A stretch of DNA of 64,000 nt from Volvox africanus (Eukaryota; Chlorophyta; Chlorophyceae; Chlamydomonadales; Volvocaceae), in NCBI GenBank assembly GCA_030268105.1, contig BSDZ01000079.1:3043501-3107500 (forward strand). Direction: 5' to 3'. The notes under the pieces were generated by a model. It was not told the origin of the DNA, ran no database searches, and saw nothing but the letters and a program-made list of their open reading frames with translations. Of this stretch, positions 36,406 through 48,800 are shown piece after piece; position 1 is the first letter of the stretch, and every line of letters begins with the position of its first letter. The translations under genes were made by a program, and so were the position numbers.

Positions 36406-39274
36406 TTGCTCGGACTACCGCTTGCTGGCCAAGGTGCTGGCAAATCGCCTAGGGCCAGCCCTGGGACGAATCATCAGCCCCGAGCAGTCAGCTTTTCTGC
36501 CCAAGAGGCTCATTGGGGCCAGTGTTCTCTTTCTACGCCATCTGCCTCATCTCTTACGGAAATTGAACCGCCAAGGTCTGCTGGCCTTCCTGGACTTCGC
36601 GAAAGCTGATGACACAGTGGACCGCAACTTCCTGATGGGGGCGATGGAGGCGATGGGAGCAGGCCCACAGCTTTGCAGTTGGACCCGGATATTGCTTAGC
36701 AACACGCGGGCAAGAGCCATGATGAACGGTTTCAAATCCAGGCTTGTTAAAATGGAAGCAGGGGTAAGACAGGGTTGCCCCCTAGCACCCCAGCTGTATC
36801 TCTTTGTTGCCCAGGCCTTGTTCAGCTGGCTAAAGAGCCAAGAGATAGGCCTCCGCCTATTGCCTTCAGATGAAGACAGGATCACAGCCTGTCAGTTTGC
36901 TGACGATGCAGAAGTGGCCCTTGAAGGAGAGGAATCCGTGCCAGCCTTCCTTGAAGCCATGGATACGTTTGCCCAGGCATCAGGTCAACGCCTGAACCTG
37001 GATAAGATGGAACTCCTACCCATAGGGGCTGTGGACGACCACCGTCAGGGAAGCACAATAAATGGCCTGAAGGTGGTCACCACTGCGACAGCCCTTAACT
37101 TGCCAATGGACAACCAAGTGCAGCCGTCCCAACCAGACTGGCCTGAGATGCTAGCACTGGCCTACACGAGGATGCAACGCCTAGCCCACTATCCCCTCTC
37201 TGCCTTTGGTCGGGCTGCAGCAGTCTCAAGCTATTGCCTGCAAACAGTCACTTGGCATATGGAGCATGGTGGACCACCTCCAGATACCACTCTGACCTAC
37301 ATTGAACGCTTAGCTGCTCGCCTTGTAGATCGGCAACAGGGCCCAGAAGACCAGGGCCAGCGCTTCACTGGAGTACCTAGCAGACTCTTGGTGGGACACC
37401 CATCAACTGGTGGTTTTGGCCTACTGCCCCTCAGGCAACACATTCGGGCAAGACAAGCCATGTGGGCAGTGCGATTCATCCGAGGGGCCCTGATGGCCAG
37501 GAGTGAGGGAGAGAGGGTAACGCTTATGGACACGGCGATGAATACGGTTGCTGAAGAAGAGGAAGAGCCTGCTACTAGTAGTAATGTTCGAAGCCTCCAC
37601 CCCTGGATCCGGACCCTGGCCACCTACCTGGAGATCACCCATCCGGCCTTTAAACCTTGGGCCCTTACCACTGCCCAGGCAACTGGGCCCTGGCTGGGTG
37701 GAGAGACCTTGCCTGAGGATATCAGCCGAATTGTAGGGGCCTTAGGGCACCTCCCACCACTAGAAGATGTCAGCAACCCACCTTTAGCCCCTGGAGACTG
37801 GTGCTGGGCGGCTGCTCTCTGGGGAAATCCTTTGCTGCCCAACAATTCGGACAATGGGGGAAGTATCAATGGTAACAACCACCGCCCAGGCCTGGAAACC
37901 CGTCACCCACTGATGGCTTCATGCAGAAAACTGCTCACAGTTGGGGACCTGGTAAGGGTGTACGACATGCTGGAGCATGACCAAATGCCCCTCCCTCAGT
38001 ACATGACCTGGCTAGACTGGACCCAACAGTTTCTAGACCCCTCAGCTAGCCCCACCCAACTGCGAGACAAGGAGTCTACCCGTATGGCTCTCTCGGCTCT
38101 ATGCAACGATATCAGCCCGGCATGGATAGCAGCAGCACGGGAGGTAGTCAACCGCTTACAACCCCAACAGCCGGACAGGGTAGAGGACAGAATGCAGCAG
38201 CAGATGCCAGCACCACCAGACCGCACCACAGTCATGGCCATGATCGTCAGGCGTTTGGGATGGAGATTGCCAGGGGACTCAGGTATAGTGCCTCTCTACA
38301 ACCTCACGGTAAGCCAAGCTACTCAGCTGCAAGGGGTTTCAACAGCGGAGGAGCGATTGGAGCTCTTGTCAGCTTTTGTGCAGGAGGCGCAAGGGATGCC
38401 AACAGACGGACCAACTCCTCCCTGTCCTGTCACTGACCTCCAGCGCTTTCAGGCAACCCTAGACAGGCTGTGGACAGCAGTTCGGTGGGAAAATAAAAAC
38501 AAAGAGACGCTGTGGCGTTTGGTGGTCGATGGGATACCCATGCCTGGCAACACACATCTTTCCAGGGTGCCCATCAAACCATGTGGGTGTGGCAGCTATG
38601 GAGCTGATACTGATCAACCTTGCTCCCCACGCCTGCACCACTTCTGAGAGTGCCCTATAGCCAAGGCGGTGTGAGAACAGATCGACAGATATTTGCCATT
38701 ACCGACATCAGCCACCATTGAAGGGGGCATGACCAGGCAACAGCTATGGCTTGTCCAAGCACCTCCCGGTTGCGAGCAGGCCCCATGGGATGTGATAGCT
38801 TTGGCAGCCTTATCTTCTATGGAATATGGCAGGCACTGTCTCCGGGCGGCAACCAGGGAACACAGGCCACAGGGGCCTTCTACCCACGGACGGCAGCAGC
38901 AACAACAGACCCACACAGCAGAGCAGGGACCCCGTCAACGGGCTATTACTGACTTCTTCAACCGTTCAACCGGAGGGTTCCCTCAAGAGGAAGAGGAAGA
39001 TGCCAACACCCATCCAATCATCTCTATGACACAGCCAGCAATGGACACTCCAACACAAACAGCAGCCTCACCCCTGGACCGTGCACGGGCCCGTACAGTT
39101 GCAGACTTTTGGGCACGCTTGCATTCTTTTGCAGCGTTGGGAATACCTCACTATGGCTGGGATCAAGTGGGACCACAACATCCCATCCTAGCCATAGTTG
39201 GCACGCAAATGCGGTGTGCAGTTCCGGTTGACATCACCGACCATGGAGCAGCAAGAACAGAGCAGGGGCTTTAG
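36406..39274 (+). pseudogene. Retrotransposon ORF2: reverse transcriptase and C-terminal domain, two in-frame stops
   Basis: The frame (open from 36125) has the RT blocks in order: YRLLAKVLANRLGPALGRII and EQSAFLPKR (block 2), LAFLDFAKADDTVDR (block A with its catalytic Asp), GVRQGCPLAPQLYLFVAQAL (block B) and CQFADDAEVAL (block C, FADD, catalytic pair intact). About 600 residues follow, ending in a CGCG...C..RLHHF zinc-knuckle-like motif. A TGA at 38645-38647 stands where elements of this type have Trp (HHFWECP). A second TGA follows at 38672-38674. The same frame then runs on to 39274. The protein would bind and copy the element's RNA at a nicked target. Nonsense changes and loss of the endonuclease make this copy inactive. 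Confidence 0.85.
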
Positions 39275-39936
39275 GGCAGGAGTTTTGAGGAGGAGGTTCT
39301 GTGGGAGGAAAGGGGGAGAGTGAGGGAGGTAGAGACAAGGAGAGGGCGGTCTAGTTCTCGAGGAGGGGAAGGGAGAGGGTGGAGGGTTTCGTGGCTAGAG
39401 GTTCCTGTGTCCAGGCTTCGGGTCCTTAGGGTTTTAGGGGGGTCCAGCGAGAGAGGTCTTTCCTTTTGGTGCAGTTCAGGTGTCTGCGGGGCCAGCTTTG
39501 GGTGGGGCCGGAAGGCTTTCTAGGGGGGCGCCAGTTTGGCTTGTCATCCCCCCCTCCGCCTCTTGTTGGGTTCTTCCGGCTTGGCTGTGTAAGGGTGTGC
39601 TTTCCTGCTGGTGTTTCTCCTCTGAGGGGATCTGTGTGTGTCTGTCAGGCTCTTGCCAGGTCAGTTTCGGGTTAGAGGAGAGGTTTCCCCGTCCTTTGAG
39701 CAGCTAGGTGTCCCCCGTTTTCTATTGGGCCTTTCTGTGGTTTCTTGGTGGCCCTGAGTGCTCTGTGAGTGGCCAGGCGAGAGCCTGTGAGGGCTCGCTG
39801 GCCCTAGTGAGAGGGGTAGCACGTGGCAGGACAGACAAACAAAGCCACGTGTTCCTCCCCTGCGCTGTGGCTCGGTCCGGTCAGGACCCCCGGTGCTCGT
39901 CTTTGAAGGGCGAGTCGCCCACAGTGTAACACCCAA

Positions 39937-40008
39937 ATACATACATACATACATACATACATACATACATACATACATACATACATACATACATACATAC
40001 ATACATAA
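39937..40008 (+). repeat. (CATA)n tail of the retrotransposon
   Basis: About 17 copies of cata following agtgtaacacccaaata. This microsatellite tail takes the place of poly(A). Confidence 0.92.
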
Positions 40009-40039
40009 CTGGTCTCAGTTCAGAAGCATGGCTGCGTAC

Positions 40040-41337
40040 CATCCTCTAGAATGCCCTCCAGCGCCCGCTCCGCCTCACGGCGCAGGCGGGCCGCCACCGG
40101 GGAAGCTGAGGCCCCGCCTGAAGAACTAAGCCAGGCTTCGCCGTCAGGGGTCTCATCCAGCGCCAGCTCGCCCTCCTTCCGGCTCTCATCGTGACGTGAC
40201 CCGCCCTGAGGCCCCGCCCCTGCTCCGTCTCCCGCCCCCGCCCCCGGCCGCAGCACCAGGTCAAAGGCCCCACTACTGCTTGCCCCCATAATGGTGCCAC
40301 AGACGGCGCCGGTGCTGCGATCTCTTTCGGCCGGGGTGCTGCCACAGGCTAGGCTACTCCTGCTGTCGCCCACGCTATCTCGGCCGCAGCTAGGCACCGG
40401 CAGGTGGGGGTAAGCCAGCCGTAGCAGCCAGTCCAGAAAGTAGCCCCCCCCTAAGGAGACCAGGTGCCGGCGGGTGGGGGTATCAGCGGCGAGATCCGCC
40501 ATCGTCGCCACCAGGTCGGCACGGAAGCTACCTGAACGTGTCAAGAGAGATGAGACCGGAGCGAGGGAGAATAGATTGATGAATGCAATTAAACCCAGAA
40601 TTAAACTCCTTAAATACCGGGATATTCCTCGCCAGGTGTTGTGCCATGGTGGTGGACATGGTATCACGAAGGGTATGTAGCCCGCGGGAATCACCCGCGG
40701 GACTGCCTGACTTGCACTCCCATATAGAAGTCGACAGGCACCCCACCCGTGTGCAATATCTTCCCATTTGTTTATACAGCGCCTTTAATAAACCCAGTTT
40801 TAAAAGCTGTATATCCACCTGGATCGAAATTGCGCTGCTGCATTGCGCCTAGGGCCGACGACATTGCAGTGCGCAGCAACGCTCTCGCCACGCCCGTCGT
40901 CTTCTTAACGTTGCTTGCAGCTTCTGTTACGCACCTCTGGGAAAGGGAGGCCATCTTTTTAATAGCACAGCGCAAGAACCATTGTAACAGCACTTCGCTG
41001 ACAGGCAGATCGGAACGGCATACACAGATGTCCGGGGGCATATACCAACGATACTCTCGAACAGCATGGCGCAGGTAGGATGATGCTGTCCTAATGGTGT
41101 TTGAGCAATTGCATATTGACGATTTAGTATGAGTCCCCAGAGATATGCCCGCTAACAAGCGACCGTCAGGTAAGAAACTACCTTGGCGAACTCCGACGTC
41201 GTCTGGCCATGTTCACGCGCCGAATTCTGCAGTTGTTCCTCAATAATGACAAGTCCAGTAGCCCCGGCGCACGCCGTGAGCGCCCAGAGCCAACGCCGAT
41301 GTCGAGCAGTACGAACAGCACTGCGCGATAACGCCAT
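40040..41337 (-). CDS. Probable 5' exons of the SERAC1-like gene
   Basis: A first exon 41182-41337 starts MALSRSAVRTARHRRWLWAL with a hydrophobic segment (LWALTACAGATGLVII), like the N-terminal signal/anchor of SERAC1, and ends at AAG|GTAGTT. A middle coding-like stretch is near 40850-41080 (YLRHAVREYRWYMPPDIC, VLLQWFLRCAIKKMASLSQR), boundaries unresolved. An exon at 40040-40531 reads FRADLVATMADLAADTPTRR then HLVSLGGGYFLDWLLRLAYP, ARM-like, and ends one base into a codon at a GTACGC donor, just before the retrotransposon tail. Membership in the same gene as 27060-35021 is inferred from strand, order and composition. Separate genes cannot be excluded. Confidence 0.5.
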
Positions 41338-44300
41338 GGAAACAAATTCGTACGTACATATGAGACCCTGCTAATGTAATCGCCCTTCGTGCTAGCGTCC
41401 ACAGATTTCCGACGTGTAAGAAGCTGGCAATTACCAAAGAACGCTTTAAAGTTTGTGTTCGGTAAGAGCAGTATATTAATATTTGGCGTAATCCTCTACA
41501 ACTGAAATAGGCTTATGATGAAAAGTTGATGCGGCGTTATGACCAAACGCGGGAGGGGCTCCTACACGTCAGCAGCATTTCCTTAGTGTTCTGGGACATA
41601 ACAACAGAATCGATTTGATCACATTAAAACTTGTTATAACAATTGTAATCACATTAAAGACTGTTGTGACAATCATGAAAGCAATCTTGAGTCATGGTGA
41701 CCCTTATGACAACGAATCAACGGTCTCAAAGAATTCGTATTGGATCTAAGCATTTTGCATGTCTTGAGAGCCTGGTGGTTGTGTTCTGGCTCATTGTTTC
41801 TTACATTATACTTTAGATATCTATGGGGCTACTGCTATACCTGTTCTCCTGGCCCAGAGATTTACCGTGGTCGCGGGGTCTGCTGCCCCGCTTTCCCGCA
41901 CTGCCACCGTCTTGACAGACATGCCTTAGAGATATTCGGAGCGTTGACAGAGGTGTGTGCTTAGGCATTTCAAGACCCAAAGATAAAAACACCCTGGCAG
42001 GAAAGCGGCAAGCTGATGTGAGGTCATCACATGCCCAAAACCCTAGCACCCACTGTATGCAGATGTTGGCGAAGTAGGTAATGGTAGCTATCCCCGTGCC
42101 ATCTCACAACCTTTCCTGTGGTGAAAGCAATAAAGCATGCTAAGATGTGCAGCATATACATTATCATCAAAAACAGGGGTTTTATTTTGGACTGCAGAGC
42201 AGCTTCTACCACCACATCCTCCAGCCATATGCACCATCCCCACTAGTTCCGCTTCTAGATGCCCCTCTCGTAGCTCCTACATCCCCTTCCCTATCTTCAC
42301 CTGGCTAGCTTTTATCTTGACTGGTGAGGACCCTTGCATGAGGAGGCCCCACTGTTGCGCTTTTGTGAAGGCAATTTTCTATCATGGAGGCTGCCTGATG
42401 ATAGCGGCCCCCCCTTTTTCACCACATCTGCATATCGTCGTTGCCACATCTAGATACTGGGGGGCCCTGTTTTCCCTGCATTTGCATATGGAATGACCAT
42501 CATCTAGATACTAAAGGGACCCTCATCACCGCATGTGGATACTGTCCCAGCTGCCTACATCTTGCTAGTTACGTACTTTAGACCCTCCCTTTATTTTTTG
42601 CCACATGATATTGTCTAGCCACTCATAATACGTATTTATTTGAGACTCCCCCTTTCACTGCATCTAGAAACTTCATAAGCAGCATCTGGAAATGGTGCCA
42701 GAGCTGTCACTAGCTAGCATTCAATTTTGGGACACATCTGGGATTTCCTACTATTTTGCCTAGTGCTGCCTACTAATTTCAAGATTGAGGCATGCCAGAT
42801 GAGGCACACCCTGTACGCACGCACGTACCCTGTAGAACAACCTGCTGCTGTATATTTCGAATGGATAACTGAACTGTAAGATAATTGGTTGATCCCAATG
42901 GCAGGTGGGGACTGTACTTCCTAGACAGAATCGGGATGAGTAGCAGGCCAGACAAGCAGCAGCGTGGAAGGAACTAGCCAGAGAAGCTTGCCAACTAAAG
43001 ACAGAGAATGTAGTAGTTGAGAGCCGCAAGGGCCTCTCGAGATGCTGACAGGGTGCTTCTGCACCTTGATGTTGTGCAGGTGTGTGGGCCGTACATGTAC
43101 GACTACTGCAGAGAACCACAACACTACTGTATGTGCACCAGGCACAATTACCACAAACCAAAACAGCAAGCACTGCCGATGAAGGAACAGCTCTATCGCC
43201 CCTCCTGAGTGTTGCTAAGGATATATTTGCATCAATTATTAGGGTACTGACGTGCCACCAGTGGAAAAAATCTAGATGAATATCCGTGTGTTTTTGATCC
43301 TCTTAGCCACATCTGGCTATCCAGAAGGCGCATTTAGATATCAAAGACTCCCTTTAGCCACATCTAAATATCCTGCAAGATGCATTTAGACACTTAGACC
43401 ACCCGGAACCCTTAACCCTGCCACTCACATACAGATATTCAGGGCCCCCCTTTAATCAAACCACATGTCGATACAAAAGAATGTCATTTAGCTTCCGATT
43501 GGGATTTGTAGGATGTTGAGATTCAAGTAAACCGATATCAACAACCAGGTGCTATATCTGCCGCATTGGAGGCCCATTGACACCCTCCTGATTGGCTCAC
43601 CGGGGCAACTGAGAAGGGAAGTAAGAGGACTGGCCTTTTTACCCCTCTTTGACCTGGTAGCAGCCCCTTCAAACATCCGAGCTATTTGGATTGAAAGCAT
43701 CATACTTGGTTTAGCAAGGTTGGTGAATTTCACGCAATCAAAAGGCTTCGTTCTTTAAATGTCCAGCCGTCGGTGACGACAACTCGTAATGGCTTGCAAC
43801 AATTGCCTAAGAACTTAGGAATGATCCACGTGTAAACCAAAATGCCTGTAGGGCTGGCCAGTGCCCTACAGGATGCATAGCGATGACCAAATGAAACAAG
43901 CCACGGGCAAGTTGCGAAGTACTCGCTATTGCAATGCAGTTAAAAGCTTTCAGTTTCTTAGGAAAGCAGAATCATGCAAGCGCGAATTCTAATATCGCGA
44001 AAATGAGCACATTTTGCCGGCCTAAGAGAGACAACAAAAAGACCGTAGCTAGAAGAAATCAGCTGCTACACGAAGCTCAATAAAACAGAGGTTTGCGAAC
44101 AAGAAAGCAAATTCCGTTAGCGACGGCGAAAATTCCCTAGGGCCTTATCACTACTAAGACTCCTGTAAACTACCGTAAAGTATGATATTTACATGCCTAA
44201 AGAGATAAAACCTATAAAAATAACTTGAATATAAAAGATAATATCTACGATCACTACACAAGGTATTAACAGCGGTAGCAATCGATGCAAAAGCTGATAA

Positions 44301-45806
44301 GTTTCGTATTTGGATGGCCAATGAATACCCGGTTACTGCCACGTAAATCAACTTCCAACGGTTGCCTTCCTATGGCTGCTCCCGGTCGAACATCAAAAGA
44401 TCGGATTGACAGCATACTGATACATATACGATACCAAACCCCTTCAAAACTCAGTCTGATAGCTGAGGTCTGTCGCCATGTGGAGAGTTCGAGACAGCGC
44501 GTAAAATTATTTACCGAAGGTGGAAGGGACCGATAGTACCCCGGCTCCGACCATGACCCTCGAGTTTAAGCCCGATCCCAGTGCTTAGCCCTGGGCCATT
44601 GCATAGTCGCTAAGTCCAGGCTTGTGCTCAGGCACGGGGGGGGGCGCCCAGGCTGGGGGCTTATGCAGCTGTTTGTAAGATCTCGCCGCTGATTATGCAA
44701 ACAGTGGTCAATAAAAAATAAACCATAAACCCCAATGGCCTGGCATTTCGTCCAGTGTCAGGAGTAAGATCGCACATTGGGTGTTTATTGGCAGGGCTTT
44801 AAGCTTTGTGATGTGGTAGGGGTATATGCTTTAACTGCGGGCGGTGCGAGGCTCTTCCGCCTGTTTCCTCCCTTGTGCGACACACGCAGACACATAAACG
44901 ACAGGCGCATGTATCTTGCAGGTATCCGTTGACGTTTGTATGCAGCATTCTGACGGGGTGTCAGGTTAAGTTTAGTAGTGACAGGCCCGAGCGCACCACA
45001 TTTCTCGAGGGTCGTAGAGACGTGCATTCCGAGCCAGCGTCAAGTAACTGGTGACCGCCGCTTGGAATGAATTTGGGATGGGGGGCGTCGGGGATTTCAC
45101 GAATGGAATAGAACTTATTTTATGGAAACGCGTCAGAGGCCATCAAGTCATGCGTGTAGTCATGGCTTACAGACCTTCTTCCACAATATCCAAGGTCACC
45201 TATACCCAGAAGCTGGAAAACATGGGGACGCCTGAAGTTTGTATCATCGGAACATGTTGGGACGTTTGTTTCAGGGGATGTCCTAATAAGGCATGATATA
45301 GCCTGTTGCCGCGGAAAGCGGACCACCACTAGCCGTACCGTAGACGCCTTTGGCATGTCAGTAGCCTTTCCAGGAATAAATTCAATGCGTAGTTTCATGA
45401 TTTTCATTTCATATTTTGTTGAGATTGCTGGGTGGGTGTAGGAAAGGCATAGCGTCCGGTCCTCAAACTTGCGCCGTTGCGCGGCAGCTCGCGGTCGTTG
45501 TACGATCAGTACGGTAATCGGGCAGCATTCGCTTGAGAAGATATGCAATTAGTAAATAAGGCAACGTATCAGTAGTGCCTGGCGGACACAGAACATAACC
45601 GTCTTCCGACCGATTCCGGCAGCGGGTTGGACCCCAAAGCTTCTTTGCCGAAATCCCCGGATCTTAAGCATTGTGCGGAGGTTGCGTTCCTTACGACCAG
45701 TCGTAATATTTGAATGTAAAAGACCTAGATAAAGGTTCAAGCTTGGGGCTGTCCCTATTTTGGTTAGGCGAAAGGACAAGTTAGAAGCACCTAAGAGAAC
45801 CGAACG
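41338..45806. other. Divergent intergenic region between SERAC1 and TPS1, with degenerate repeats
   Basis: 4.5 kb, AT-richer than its surroundings, probably containing both promoters. Degenerate copies of ccacatctagatac-like motifs recur at about 42423, 42449, 42501, 42658, 43308 and 43356, often preceded by C/T-rich ccctttt. The series is interrupted by about 600 bp (42700-43280) of different sequence. ORFs here (for example 42760-43173 minus) are not recognisable. 44637-44646 is a short G run. Confidence 0.5.
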
Positions 45807-48800
45807 ATGAGCAGCTTGCCGGAAATTGAAAGCGAGGAGTTGCCTTCCTCGCTGCCCACGACGCGAGTCGGTAAGCACTTGTGCGACACGAAAGTTTGGT
45901 CGCAAGTTGGGGGCCCCTGCCATTTCACTTTCTTTCGTTTCCTGTCACCACAAGCATTTATATTGAAAACGGAAAGCTTTTTTATTTAAATTAAAGGCAG
46001 TTTCTCTCACGGCCTGCATTTGCATTTCCACTCGGTTGGGCCAGACCGCCTACTCCGGGAGCGAATCCGTCGCAACCGCAGCCACCAGGCTTTCGATATT
46101 GCCGAGGATATGCCCCCGGAGGATCCCGTCCTCCCGGCTGTGTCGGAGCCGCCCATCCAGGCACGGCTGGTGGTGGTCGCCAACCGCCTGCCGGTGACTT
46201 GCAGCCGAGACGCACAGGGAAAATGGCACCTGCAGGTGAGGGGTCGCACCCACAATCTGTGCACTTCCCCTTCATTTGCTGCGCTGTTCCCTCACCTCCA
46301 CATGCTGAGGCATCCCCATCCCGATTTCTTCAACCCATGCCAATTTCTGTCGCATACCTCGTACAGGAAGGCGGTCCTGGGGGGTCCTTGTTAATGATAT
46401 TTATATTATATATTATATTAATATTGATATTCATGTAAGGGGACCCTCACCGGCTCCATGGTGGACTAAAAGAGCTAAGACCCGGTGCGAGGCTAGCGAG
46501 TATTGATCGCCCAGCTGGTACTACCCTGACGGACCCCGTCGTGCCTAAAACCCATCAACCCGCAGCCTGACCTTACATGGAAAGGAAGGACGGGCTTGAA
46601 AATGTTGCCTGAGCGGGCATCAGCCTGATATGGCGGTTTTGCTGCCTGTTACTCCTTCGTTCTAAAGGCCACTTATGAGCGATAGGGAAGAGGGGAAAAA
46701 AGAGGCTAGCACGTGTCAGTCAAGGACTAGAGGGATCTGGGGACATGACTGGTCCAGGGTTTACGGAACTGCTTTCCGAGTTCAGCCCCAGGCGCAACCG
46801 ATCATTCATATCCTTCAGCACTGCCTTTGCTTTTAGTCGTTTTAGTTTTGACTGGTTATGGCTCTTACACTCCAGGGGAACTCCCCGGTCTAACGCCCAT
46901 CGATTAGCGTTGGAAAACCTGTGGCGAACTAACCACCCGGACCAGGTAGCAAATGAAGTTCGTGAAGCCTTTGTAGCTGTTTAGTTATGGCTTCCGTTTT
47001 ATCGTCGTCGACGCGACATGCAATGATTGGTAGATCGACAAATCCGCACCTTGCGTGTTGCCCCATTCCTCTCCTCAGGCGAGCGCTGGCGGTCTGGTTT
47101 CGGCGCTGAAAGGAGTGAGCAACTACGCGACCTTGTGGATAGGCTGGCCGGGTGGGTCTGGGGTCGGGGTAGTGACCGGAAGTGTGGGCCTAGTGCGTCG
47201 TGTCGGGGTCTGGTGCGGCGAAGGCGAAGGCGGGGCTGTGGGCCCCGCCCTCAGGCTCTCGCACGCGGAGGTGGTGCGTCCATTCGTTCGGGTGTAAAGA
47301 GGGAAGTGGAACGAAACGTTACATATGTCCGCATGCACGTGCAGAAGGGGCGGACACAGCTGGGACAGGCTTGTACAGGGCCAGGGAGAGCGGCGGGTTG
47401 AGAGCTGAGCGGCGGTTATATATGGCTGTGAATGCAGCGACCGTACGTGCAGGTGTACCAGGTGGCACATGGGGGCGCGGCTGGGAGGAGATCGTGTGAG
47501 TGTGTGAAGCTGTGACACACAGGCACAGGATCAGCTGGAAGGCGTTTGTCGTGGGGCTACGTGGAGTCAGTATGTACCAATGTCAGTGGCAGTGGGGCTT
47601 GATGGCGAGCAACGGACCAGCAAATGGATATGAGTGGAAATGACTTAAAGGTCGATGGAGAGGGGGATGTGAGAGTCATGCCACATGTCGTGCCGGCTGG
47701 TTGCTCCTGTATATAAATAATTATCAGTATTATTATTATATTTGTACTACTATTTTTGTTTTCCTTTATTTTTATATCATGTTTTGTGTTGTTACGATTA
47801 TCATGTTTTTTTTGGATTTGGAGGTCAGTGGGATTTGGAGCCCACCCCTCCTCCTCCCCCTCATAACCCCCTCCACCTAAACCTTCTTTCCAGGCATCTA
47901 TGTGAAGCCGGGTCGAGATCGCGACGACCTGACGGCGATTCTCGAAGCAGAGGGTTTCTTGCCCGTCTGGATGGACACCACGCTGGTAGGGAGCTAATCC
48001 CTAGGGGGGCACTCCTAGAGGAAATGATACCGCACGTTCATATCGTATGTGGCGATAACATGGTTGTGAAACGTGTGGAGGGATCCAGGGAACATGCTAG
48101 ATAGGGATCCAGGTCGTGGCTAGTGTTGTAGAGGGTGTGTATGTAAGAAGGATGTCTCTTTTTGCGGGGCGCCGGGGTCAGGTGGGGTGCAGGTCCCCGC
48201 GTCGGTACTGGGTGGGCAATTGAGGAGTAGCTGCTGTCGTGTGATGGCGATCATTATGCGGATGATCACTGTGGAAGCCAAACATAAGCCAGATGGCACC
48301 CGGCCACCCTGACTCGCCACCCTTGCACGCGCTTCGACACAGAACACAGAAAACAGTGGGCTACATGCCGTGTAGGCTCCCACCATTGAGGCAATAACTG
48401 CAGGCCCAGCCTTCACCCCTTCCCCCGGTCTCGGCCTTATTTGCCACTTTTTGCCCCTTCGCTCTTTGTCTACCGCTGGGCTTGGGCTCTCCTCCAGTCT
48501 AGCCCACGCTATCGTCAGGATTGCAAACCAGTAAAAGTATATTGTTGTACACCCGACCTATTTCCCTGGGCAGTTGGATTTGTATTACAACGGCTTTTGT
48601 AATAGCGTGCTGTGGCAGCTCTTCCACTACGTACCACTCAATATCGACACCTGGCAGAAGATGGCGGAACACCGGGCCATGCAGCTGCAGTGGCAGGCCT
48701 ACCAGGTGGGAGTCTTTACGGTCCAAGTTGATCCATTTCTGAGACCCGCTTTGCATCTGAGCTTCTGCAAGAAGCAGAAGAAATTGTAACAAGCTGTGTC

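Larger units (their letters stand above)
35459..40008 (+). mobile_element. L1-like non-LTR retrotransposon, 5'-truncated and internally rearranged
   Basis: The element opens at ctcggactacc, within the reverse-transcriptase domain, so the endonuclease and any ORF1 are missing. It then has a 30-bp repeat array, a first partial copy of the RT (35727-36150), a second array, the main RT frame (36406 onward), a 3' region with no frame, and a (CATA)n tail at 39937-40008. It lies in sense opposite to SERAC1, between that gene's exons. The same 3' end recurs at 61880-62010, which confirms that the tail belongs to the element. Confidence 0.85.

Noticed and set aside
35459..36443. Gly/Glu/Trp-repeat or Pro/His-repeat proteins from the 30-bp arrays
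   Set aside because: Both strands are open only because the unit length is a multiple of three. The array is an insertion in a dead RT gene.
38645..38674. TGA as selenocysteine or reassigned codon
   Set aside because: Nearby TPS1, SRD5A3 and histone genes use ordinary stops, and the element is truncated. Decay is simpler.
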